Shown piece after piece: positions 6,291-11,837 of a stretch of DNA of 12,944 bases. The stretch lies in the NCBI GenBank assembly GCA_964567125.1, contig CAZMLC010000075.1:1-12944 (forward strand). Direction: 5' to 3'. This DNA is from CAZMLC01 sp964567125 (GTDB lineage Bacteria > Verrucomicrobiota > Kiritimatiellia > RFP12 > UBA1067). How positions within the stretch are numbered: the stretch's first letter is position 1; each line of letters opens with the position of its first letter. The translations under genes and the position numbers were made by a program. The notes beneath the pieces were generated by a model that was not told the DNA's origin, did no database searches, and saw only the letters and a program-made list of their open reading frames with translations.

Positions 6291-9005
6291 ATGAATTATG
6301 TCGCTCTTTTCAGTGTGGCAGCCCTCGCCGCTGCCACGGTATGCGCACGGCCAGCCGCCTATCAGGAACGCGAAAACCGACTCGTCCTTGATTCGGTCGC
6401 CCAACACAACGGCGCCATTTCATGGTCGATGAAGAAGGCCAGCGACGTGCAGGCCTGCGGCGCAACCCTCTCGCGCACCAATTATGTCGCGGAAAACTGG
6501 CTACCCGCGATTGTCCCCGGTACGGTGCTCGGCTCGCTCGTCTACAACAAGGTCTACCCCGCGCCGGATTACGGCCTCAATAACAAGAAGACGCAGAAGA
6601 TCATTCCCGATCTGAACGATGTGGGCCGCGATTTCTACACCTACTGGTTCCGCACAACCGTTGATCTGCCCGTAGCCTATGCCGGCAAAACCGTCTGGCT
6701 GCGCGCGGACGGCATCAACTACCGCTCGGAGATCTGGATCAACGGCAAGCTAGCCTTCTGCACCGCCGGCATGTTCTGCCAGGAATTCATCGATGTCACG
6801 GACTATGTCCTCCCCGGCAAGGCCAATGCCTTCGCCATCAAGGTCCTGCCCGTGGATGTCGCAGGCGACACCAAGCTCAAATCCTGGGGTGCCGCCAACA
6901 ATGAGTTCCGCAACGGCGGCGACGGTGAAATCGGCAAGAATGTGACCATGCTGATGTCCGTCGGCTGGGACTTTACCTTTAACGATGGCGTGCGCGACCG
7001 CAATACCGGCATCTGGCGCAGTCTTTCGCTCTTCACCACCGGCAAGGTCGCGCTGCGCCACCCCTTTGTCCGTTCGACGCTCGCGAAGCCCAACTACGAC
7101 GTCGCCGACCTCACGGCCTCGGTCGAGGTGGAGAATCCCACTACCGCCAGCCAGACGATCAAGCTGATCGGCGAGATCAAAGGCACGGGCATCCGCTTCA
7201 CCTATGACACCACCCTCTTCCGCGGCGAAATCCGCACCATCACCTTCTCGCCCAAGACCCATCCCCAGCTTGTTTTGAAGAACCCGCGCCTCTGGTGGCC
7301 GATCAATAAAGGGCCGCAGAATCTCTACGAAATCACCTTCACGGTCCAGACGCAGGATGTCAAGACCAAAACCTATGTCGCCAGCGATGCGCTCCAGTCG
7401 CGCTTCGGTATCCGCGAAATCACCTCGGATCAGAACAGCCCGGATCACTCGCGCACCTTCTACGTCAACGGCAAGCGCTTCTTCGTGCGCGGCACGAACT
7501 GGATCCCGGACGCCCTGCTGCGCGCGGACGATGCCCGCATGTACGCGGAGCTACGTTACACGGCGCAGAGCGGCGTGAATTTCCTGCGCATCTGGGGCGG
7601 TGGCATTGCGGAGTCCGACTATTTCTTCCAGCTCTGCGATGAACTCGGCCTGCCGGTCTGGACCGAATTCTGGCTCACGGGCGATACCCGGCATCCGGTT
7701 GACCAGCCGCTCTACCTCAAGAACGTCGCGCACACGGTCAAACGCATCCGCAACCACGCCTCGCTCGCTCACTATGTCTCCTCCAACGAATCGACCGAAG
7801 TCGCCGGCGCCAAGGAGCTCATCCAGCAGCTCGACCCCACGCGGTGCTACATGATGCAGTCCGAATGCGACGGCGTGCACGATGGTTCGCCCTACAAGAC
7901 CGTAAACCCCATGCGTCACTACGAGAACTCCGCCTCGGATCGCGGCAGCCGCGTGGACGGCTTCAATCCCGAATACGGCATGCCCTGCCTGCCGACTGTG
8001 GAATGCCTGCGCGAAATGATGGATGAAAAGGATCTTTGGCCCATCAACAAGGAGGTCTGGGATTACCACGACGGCGGCGGCTTCCACCTCATCACCACGC
8101 TCTACAACGACCTCGTGAACCAGTACGGTCCCTCCGCCAATATCGACGACTACGCCACCAAGGCGCAGGCGGTCGGCGGTTCCGGCTTCCGCTCGATCTG
8201 GGAGGTCTGGAATGCCAACAAGCTGGATTTCGGCGACCGCTATTGCGCCGGCCTCCTCTTCTGGTATCACAACTCGCCCCTGCGCCAGACTGGCGCGCGC
8301 ATGTGGGACTGGTCGCTCGAACCCACGGCTGCGCTCTACTTCACACAGGATGCGCTGGAACCGCTCCATGCGCAGTTCGACTACCTCTCCAACACCGTCA
8401 CCGTGGTGAACGACTACTACAAAGCCTTCAAAGGCTATACCGTAACGGCGGACGTCTACGACTTCAACCTGAAAAAAATCAGTTCCCAACAGAAGAAGAT
8501 CGACTTACCCGAAGATGGCCTGGCGCACAAGGTTTTCGCGCTCACCTTCCCGCCGGACATCACGCCAGTCCACTTCATCAAGCTGGTGCTCACAGATGAC
8601 AAGGGCGCTTTTGTCTCCGACACCTTCTACTGGCGTTCAACCAACGTCTACCAAGGCAAGAAGACAGTCACCGGTCCCTGCACCGCAGGCTTTGAAGACC
8701 TCGCCAAGCTGCTGCCCGCCACGCTCAAGATCGCGCATGCGCAGCGCAGCGACGCAACATCCGCCCACATCGATGTCACCGTCGAGAACGTCGGCACCAG
8801 CCTCGCCTTCATGACCCAGCTCCAACTGCTCGATGCCGCGCAGAAGCCGGTCCGCCCGACCTTCTATACCGACAACTTTTTCTCTCTCCTGCCGGGCGAA
8901 AAACGCACCATCACGCTCGAAACCGAACGCGCTACCCTCCCGTCCGACGCCACGCTCGTGGTCAAGGGCTGGAACGCTAAGCCGCAGGTGCGTCCCCTCA
9001 AGTAA
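6291..9005 (+). CDS. Exported glycoside hydrolase family 2 protein (beta-mannosidase / exo-beta-glucosaminidase-like)
   Basis: The product is 904 residues. The frame stays open upstream to 6087, but ATG 6291 has GGAG (6278-6281) 9 bases before it and begins a clear signal peptide (MNYVALFSVAALAAATVCA). Domains in order are a GH2 sugar-binding jelly roll at about 60-255 (YWFRTTVDLP, WINGK at 149-153), an immunoglobulin-like domain at about 256-375, and the TIM barrel at about 385-690 opening with NGKRFFVRGTNWIP. C-terminal beta-sandwich domains follow to the end. The likely acid/base is E500 in SSNE, and the likely nucleophile is E561 in GFNPEYGM. IWGGG (434-438) is a typical barrel motif. The overall order resembles the exo-beta-glucosaminidase/endo-beta-mannosidase branch rather than LacZ, but the substrate is not provable from sequence. 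It degrades glycans in the periplasm or outside. It is transcribed alone from its own promoter and is divergent from the AsmA-like gene. Confidence 0.92.
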   Translation: MNYVALFSVAALAAATVCARPAAYQERENRLVLDSVAQHNGAISWSMKKASDVQACGATLSRTNYVAENWLPAIVPGTVLGSLVYNKVYPAPDYGLNNKKTQKIIPDLNDVGRDFYTYWFRTTVDLPVAYAGKTVWLRADGINYRSEIWINGKLAFCTAGMFCQEFIDVTDYVLPGKANAFAIKVLPVDVAGDTKLKSWGAANNEFRNGGDGEIGKNVTMLMSVGWDFTFNDGVRDRNTGIWRSLSLFTTGKVALRHPFVRSTLAKPNYDVADLTASVEVENPTTASQTIKLIGEIKGTGIRFTYDTTLFRGEIRTITFSPKTHPQLVLKNPRLWWPINKGPQNLYEITFTVQTQDVKTKTYVASDALQSRFGIREITSDQNSPDHSRTFYVNGKRFFVRGTNWIPDALLRADDARMYAELRYTAQSGVNFLRIWGGGIAESDYFFQLCDELGLPVWTEFWLTGDTRHPVDQPLYLKNVAHTVKRIRNHASLAHYVSSNESTEVAGAKELIQQLDPTRCYMMQSECDGVHDGSPYKTVNPMRHYENSASDRGSRVDGFNPEYGMPCLPTVECLREMMDEKDLWPINKEVWDYHDGGGFHLITTLYNDLVNQYGPSANIDDYATKAQAVGGSGFRSIWEVWNANKLDFGDRYCAGLLFWYHNSPLRQTGARMWDWSLEPTAALYFTQDALEPLHAQFDYLSNTVTVVNDYYKAFKGYTVTADVYDFNLKKISSQQKKIDLPEDGLAHKVFALTFPPDITPVHFIKLVLTDDKGAFVSDTFYWRSTNVYQGKKTVTGPCTAGFEDLAKLLPATLKIAHAQRSDATSAHIDVTVENVGTSLAFMTQLQLLDAAQKPVRPTFYTDNFFSLLPGEKRTITLETERATLPSDATLVVKGWNAKPQVRPLK

Positions 9006-9037
9006 GCGGGGACGCGCAGTGATCAGTGGTCGGGGTT
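9002..9037 (+). repeat. Dispersed repeat, left copy (GTAAGCGGGGACGC plus heptamers)
   Basis: GTAAGCGGGGACGC at 9002-9015, including the GH2 stop codon, is repeated exactly at 11397-11410. It is followed by the degenerate heptamer run CAGTGAT-CAGTGGT-CGGGGTT (9017-9037), which runs into the assembly gap. The repeat character probably explains why assembly broke here. Confidence 0.6.
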
Positions 9038-9038
9038 T

Positions 9039-9138
9039 NNNNNNNNNNNNNNNNNNNNNNNNNNNNNNNNNNNNNNNNNNNNNNNNNNNNNNNNNNNNNN
9101 NNNNNNNNNNNNNNNNNNNNNNNNNNNNNNNNNNNNNN
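9039..9138. other. Assembly gap of exactly 100 N
   Basis: One hundred N bases form a standard-length scaffold placeholder, so the true distance and content are unknown. The join of the GH2 side to the accessory island therefore rests on scaffolding and not on sequence. Confidence 0.99.
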
Positions 9139-9148
9139 TTTTGGTTGC

Positions 9149-9373
9149 TTATCCGCGAGGCGGACACGGATCGTTCCCATAACTGCTACGATCACGGATC
9201 TCTCCGGTAGGACGGTGAATAAAAGTTTCACCGCCTTCCCGAATAGCCGTCTGGCGTGCGACACGAGCAGCATCACTTTGTGTATCGTGGATCGATGACA
9301 CGCGAGACGCACCTTCGCGACGCACGCCCCAACCATCATGATGGGGAACAGCATGAATGTTACTTGAACCCAT
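9149..9373 (-). CDS. DUF2188 family protein
   Basis: This complete 74-residue protein has the full DUF2188 pattern: the N-terminal NIHAVPHHDGWGVRREG with SRVSSIHDTQ, an alanine-rich helix (SDAARVARQTAIREGG), and the C-terminal ETFIHRPTGEIRDRSSYGND followed by PCPPRG. The domain covers the whole protein. DUF2188 proteins are small, soluble and widespread, and their function is not known. The ATG at 9373-9371 is supported by the family start and by AAAGG about 10 bases upstream. The ATG lies in the loop of a perfect 8-base-pair hairpin (9361-9383), which could affect translation. It is transcribed away from the XRE-ImmA operon, and its 3' end is 10 bases from the assembly gap. Confidence 0.85.
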   Translation of the reverse strand: MGSSNIHAVPHHDGWGVRREGASRVSSIHDTQSDAARVARQTAIREGGETFIHRPTGEIRDRSSYGNDPCPPRG

Positions 9374-9391
9374 TTTTCAAGTACCTTTTTT
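9361..9391. terminator. Hairpin with T6 tract; also holds the DUF2188 start codon in its loop
   Basis: TACTTGAA (9361-9368) and TTCAAGTA (9376-9383) pair perfectly around a 7-base loop. On the plus strand CC and six T follow (9386-9391), an intrinsic-terminator layout that could stop transcripts running antisense to DUF2188. On the minus strand the loop reads AAATGGG and contains the DUF2188 ATG. The stem is A/T-rich, so strength is uncertain. Confidence 0.45.
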
Positions 9392-9433
9392 GTTATTTTT
9401 AACCCGGTAAGTGCGAAATACGCTTGAACGCCA

Positions 9434-9552
9434 CTCGGTCATTGGCTACGATGATTTTACTATGTTTACAGCCACCGAGCTTTGTCCCTCCTCATAGGGT
9501 TATTTCGGGAGGCACAAGCCAACTTTGTGTGCAAACACGAGGTTGGCTTTTT
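9434..9552 (+). ncRNA. Candidate structured RNA upstream of the XRE-ImmA operon
   Basis: Three successive foldable elements fill this gene-free stretch. Hairpin 1: CTCGGT (9434-9439) and GGCT (9444-9447) pair with AGCC (9470-9473) and ACCGAG (9474-9479), leaving a CATT bulge. Hairpin 2: CCCTCC pairs with GGGAGG, flanked by TTGT and ACAA (about 9482-9517). Hairpin 3 is the terminator at 9516-9549. A possible plus-strand promoter is TTGAAC (9424-9429), 17 bases, TACGAT (9447-9452); using it would start the RNA inside hairpin 1. No known RNA family was recognised. It could be a small RNA, or the leader and terminator of something in the gap. The strand is inferred from the T-tract. Confidence 0.3.
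9516..9552 (+). terminator. Strong intrinsic terminator with GCAA tetraloop
   Basis: AAGCCAAC (9516-9523) pairs with GTTGGCTT (9542-9549). Inside, TTT faces GAG with U-G and U-A pairs, and GTGT pairs with ACAC around GCAA, a GNRA tetraloop, giving an almost continuous 15-pair stem. Ts run to 9552. The minus strand lacks a T-tract after the stem, so it acts on plus-strand transcripts, yet no protein gene ends here on that strand. Confidence 0.6.
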
Positions 9553-9574
9553 CACAAAATATGATAGTTTTTGA

Positions 9575-9613
9575 TGTTTACAAAGTCAACAATAAATCGT
9601 AATGTTGTAAACA
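9575..9613 (+). promoter_or_regulatory. Promoter and palindromic operator of the XRE-ImmA/PIN operon
   Basis: TGTTTACAA (9575-9583) and TTGTAAACA (9605-9613) form a perfect 9-base inverted repeat with centres 30 bases apart, about three helical turns. A candidate promoter lies inside: TTTACA (9577-9582, 5 of 6), 17 bases, TAATGT (9600-9605, weak). An inner pair, CAACA (9587-9591) and TGTTG (9603-9607), adds symmetry. A third copy, ATGTTTACA, is at 9462-9470. The layout suits autorepression by the XRE domain, as is usual for such regulators. The operator role is inferred. Confidence 0.5.
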
Positions 9614-9633
9614 AATAGGAAACGGAGGGTTTT

Positions 9634-10698
9634 ATGCGTGAGGAGAATGTTTTTGGTAAACGGTTACAGCAGGCCAGGATCATGCAGGGGTGGTCGTTGC
9701 GTGAGTTGGCAGCAGCAACTGGAGGCAAGGTCTCCCACACGGCCCTGGCACGGTATGAACGCGGGGAGATGTTCCCAGGCAGCGCAATTCTGGTGGCTGT
9801 GGCACAGACCCTACAACAGCCTGCGGATTTCTTTTTCAGGCCGTTCACCGTGAAGTGCGGAAAGATCAGTTATCGCAAGCGAGCGGCCCTGAAAGGGAAG
9901 AAAGTCGAGGCTGCGATTGAGCAGGCAACTGATTTCTTTGAGAGGTATCGCGAGGCAGAGGAGTTGTCCGGTAATATCGCAACCTTTGAAAGCCCATTCC
10001 CAAAAGAGAAACCATTGTCTTCAGCAGAGGAGGCAGATGTTTATGCCGATCAGCTCCGCGCAAAATGGAATCTAGGAACAGATCCGATCCCCAGTGTCAT
10101 AAACCTGATGGAGCGAAAAGGCATCAAAATCTGTGAACTGGCGTTTGATTCCAAGCTGGATGGTTTTTCAGCCGAGGCGGATGGCGCGCCACTGATCGTC
10201 CTGTCCGAGACCTCCAACAAGCCTCGCAAACGCATGACGTGCGTCCATGAGGCGGCGCATGTTCTTTTGCCCATGCCAACGGATGAAAAATTGGAAGAAG
10301 ATATCGCCTATCGCTTTGCTGGAGCATTCCTCCTCCCCAAAGAAAACTTCGTGTACGAATTCGGCAAGTACCGCAACCGAATAGGTCTGAGCGAGTTGAT
10401 GGAGCTAAAGGATATCTTTGGTGTCTCCATGATGGCTATTATGAAACGCGCGGAACAGCTCAAAACGATTTCGTCCGAAATGTATGTTCACTTTTGTAAA
10501 TATGCAAATAAGGAGGGTTGGCGAAGCAAAGGTGAGCCAGATGATGGACGCTGCACCTGTGATGAAACGCCCATGCGTTTTCGACAGTTAGTCAGGCGGG
10601 GCGTCGCAGAAGAGCGCATCACGCTCTCTAAAGGAGCAGCCTTGTTAAAACAAGATTTGAACGCGTTCCGCAAGGAACTTCACAGTGTCATTGCTTAA
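9634..10698 (+). CDS. XRE-family HTH regulator with ImmA/IrrE metalloprotease domain (DUF955)
   Basis: This 354-residue protein starts at ATG 9634 with a strong GGAGGG (9624-9629) 4 bases upstream. Residues about 7-68 form an XRE helix-turn-helix (FGKRLQQARIMQGWSLRELA, SHTALARYERGE, ADFFFRP). Residues about 150-275 form the ImmA/IrrE peptidase (M78-like) domain. The zinc motif is complete: HEAAH at 205-209, with E222 in EEDIAYRFA as the likely third ligand, followed by the typical LLP. The tail carries a CTC pair (Cys307, Cys309), whose role I do not know. Proteins of this architecture act as repressors and antitoxins, or cleave a partner regulator, as ImmA does with ImmR. Here it precedes a PIN nuclease by 5 bases, suggesting a toxin-antitoxin pair in which it represses the operon through the palindrome at 9575-9613. 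The DNA is more A/T-rich than the flanking genes, consistent with transfer. Confidence 0.9.
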   Translation: MREENVFGKRLQQARIMQGWSLRELAAATGGKVSHTALARYERGEMFPGSAILVAVAQTLQQPADFFFRPFTVKCGKISYRKRAALKGKKVEAAIEQATDFFERYREAEELSGNIATFESPFPKEKPLSSAEEADVYADQLRAKWNLGTDPIPSVINLMERKGIKICELAFDSKLDGFSAEADGAPLIVLSETSNKPRKRMTCVHEAAHVLLPMPTDEKLEEDIAYRFAGAFLLPKENFVYEFGKYRNRIGLSELMELKDIFGVSMMAIMKRAEQLKTISSEMYVHFCKYANKEGWRSKGEPDDGRCTCDETPMRFRQLVRRGVAEERITLSKGAALLKQDLNAFRKELHSVIA

Positions 10699-10703
10699 CA
10701 GGT

Positions 10704-11207
10704 ATGAATATAGCGGTCAAAGATGCAAACATCCTGATCGATCTCATTGAGAGCGACCTTCTTGGATTGTGGTTTAAACTTGGTATTACCACATACATCT
10801 CTGATCTTGTGCAATTGGAAATTCAAGAAGAGGCGCAGAAAAAGATTCTGAAGCCCTTTGTCGATGCTGGGTTGCTGATTGTCGAAGCACTCACACCAAA
10901 CGAACTTACAACAGCGGTCAACATGCGAGAAAAGCATCGCATCAGCATTGAAGATGCCTCTGTTCTGATTCTCGCCAAAAGAAAGCAAGCGCTGTTGCTC
11001 TCCGGCGATGCCGCCTTGCGCAAGACAGCTGAAGCCGAAGGAATTACGGTGCATGGTATACTCTGGATATTTAATCGCCTCGTCAACCGCGCCTTACTCA
11101 CAACCACAGACGCTATTATAAAACTTGAAGCCCTACAAACATCAGGAACCTTTTTACCACCCGCACTCTGTAATCAGCAGATTCACGAATGGAAAACAGC
11201 GAAGTAA
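10704..11207 (+). CDS. PIN-domain ribonuclease, probable toxin
   Basis: This 167-residue protein has a PIN domain with its acidic set intact: D7 in VKDANILIDL, E39 in QLEI, D84 in SIEDASVLIL and D102 in LLSGDAALRKTA. Such residues bind Mg or Mn for RNA cleavage. The block TVHGILWIFNRLV and the tail ending in IHEWKTAK go beyond the minimal VapC-like domain. The start ATG 10704 lies 5 bases after the XRE-ImmA stop, with AGG only 3 bases upstream, so it probably relies on translation of the first gene. That keeps its level tied to the presumed antitoxin. VapC-type toxins cut tRNA or rRNA; the target here is unknown. No small VapB-like antitoxin is next to it, so the XRE-ImmA protein is the only candidate partner. 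An alternative is a non-toxic regulatory RNase. Confidence 0.85.
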   Translation: MNIAVKDANILIDLIESDLLGLWFKLGITTYISDLVQLEIQEEAQKKILKPFVDAGLLIVEALTPNELTTAVNMREKHRISIEDASVLILAKRKQALLLSGDAALRKTAEAEGITVHGILWIFNRLVNRALLTTTDAIIKLEALQTSGTFLPPALCNQQIHEWKTAK

Positions 11208-11210
11208 AGT

Positions 11211-11435
11211 ATGCGATATGCACTCGTCAATACGACAAAAGTAGAAGCCACAAAAGGAGCTAAAGGGGTCTGCCCAAATTGTGGAGCTGAAGTCAAAATA
11301 GAGGACGGGTGGGTACTAGAATTTCAGCATTCTTTTCTTAATCCTTCTGAACGACAAGCCAGAAATGATTTTTATAAAAAGCTTGTTTGGATAATCGTAA
11401 GCGGGGACGCTCCTCCCGAGCGTCGCGCGTCGTGA
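11211..11435 (+). pseudogene. CoiA-like nuclease remnant with internal deletion and altered C-terminus
   Basis: The 74 codons join two separate parts of a CoiA-like (competence protein CoiA family, PF06054-like) protein. Residues 1-30 are the N-terminal zinc-ribbon start (MRYALVNTTKVEATKGAKGV, then CPNCG with Cys21 and Cys24). Residues 31-61 (DGWVLEFQHSFLNPSERQAR, then DFYKKLVWI) match the late region of the nuclease domain. In full proteins, as I recall the family, these are separated by roughly 70-80 residues containing the HWAH block and an Asp of the PD-(D/E)XK-like core, all absent here, although the frame is intact. After LVWI the reading frame runs into the dispersed repeat (11397 on), so the last 13 residues (VSGDAPPERRAS and neighbours) are probably not native. 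The start is 3 bases after the PIN stop, with only a weak GAAG site. I regard it as inactive. A naturally short variant or an assembly collapse is possible. Confidence 0.6.
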
Positions 11436-11446
11436 GTCGTGAGTCG
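11397..11446 (+). repeat. Dispersed repeat, right copy, with hairpin and heptamer tandem
   Basis: The 14 bases GTAAGCGGGGACGC (11397-11410) match 9002-9015 exactly. A hairpin follows, GACGCTC (11406-11412) pairing with GAGCGTC (11418-11424) around CTCCC. Then comes a perfect heptamer tandem, GTCGTGA twice (11429-11442) plus GTCG. The left copy also has heptamer-like units, but of different sequence. Confidence 0.65.
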
Positions 11447-11617
11447 AGCACGACTTCACACCCGAAGAACATCGCGAACTTTCCTGCCGCATTCGCGCGG
11501 CGGCAAACGGATTCACACGAAGAAGTCCTTTTCATGAAGGTTCATGTGTTTCATGGTTTTTTTCGACGCTCGACCCTCGATGCGCGACGCGTGGGGCGTA
11601 TTCTTCTGGACAACGCA
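11447..11617. other. Gene-free intergenic stretch built of short repeats
   Basis: I see no credible gene here. Short repeats are visible: TTCACAC with a following CGAAGAA at about 11455 and 11512; a GC-rich partial palindrome around TGCCGC...GCGGCGGCA (about 11486-11505); and three TTCATG units at 11531, 11541 and 11550 followed by a T7 run, which could act as a weak terminator on the plus strand. An open frame through this stretch (11387-11851) overlaps the riboswitch and shows no protein-like features. Confidence 0.45.
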
Positions 11618-11647
11618 TTGACGCTTTCCCCGCGGATATGCTATGTT
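11618..11647 (+). promoter_or_regulatory. Promoter of the B12 uptake operon
   Basis: TTGACG (11618-11623, 5 of 6 consensus) and TATGTT (11642-11647, 4 of 6) are 18 bases apart. Transcription would start near 11655, a few bases before the riboswitch P1 stem at 11662, which fits well. Confidence 0.55.
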
Positions 11648-11661
11648 AACAACACATCCTT

Positions 11662-11827
11662 GCTATCAGGCGTACGAAAGTCCGTGCAATTCGGACGCGG
11701 TCGCGCCGCTGTAAACCTCCTCCGCGAGTGCGGAGATTTCCGGCCATTCACGCCACTGTCCTCTGGATGGGAAGGCGGCCGAGACGAGGGTAAGCCAGAA
11801 GACGAGCCTGATAGCCAACCGGAAATC
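11662..11827 (+). promoter_or_regulatory. Cobalamin (adenosyl/aquo-cobalamin) riboswitch
   Basis: The aptamer is closed by a perfect 10-pair P1: GCTATCAGGC (11662-11671) with GCCTGATAGC (11806-11815). The conserved core appears in order: GTGCAATTCGGAC (11684-11696), GCGCCGCTGTAA (11703-11714), a hairpin CTCCGC/GCGGAG (11720-11735), GCCACTGTC (11752-11760), GGATGGGAAGGCGGCC (11765-11780) and the B12-box-like GCCAGAAGACGAGCC (11794-11808). It stands directly before a BtuF-like gene, as expected. After P1, CCGGAAATC (11819-11827) is the exact complement of GATTTCCGG (11735-11743) inside the aptamer, a likely loop-to-platform pairing. No terminator is visible between P1 and the start codon, so control is probably translational. 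Whether adenosyl- or smaller cobalamins bind is not decided. Confidence 0.92.
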
Positions 11828-11837
11828 CTTACGCGAG

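Noticed and set aside
8998..9354. Minus-strand open frame running across the N gap
   Set aside because: Part of it is translated from N bases, and the DUF2188 gene in another frame explains the real sequence.
9516..9549. Integron attC-like site (imperfect palindrome with CCAAC and GTTGG ends)
   Set aside because: The ends AGCCAAC and GTTGGCT break the RYYYAAC/GTTRRRY core consensus, no integrase gene is present, and the stem is nearly continuous with a GNRA loop and T-tract, which fits a terminator better.
11531..11555. TTCATG triplicate as a CRISPR or regulatory array
   Set aside because: The units are only 6 bases with 9-10 base spacing and no spacer structure; it looks like degenerate intergenic repeat DNA.
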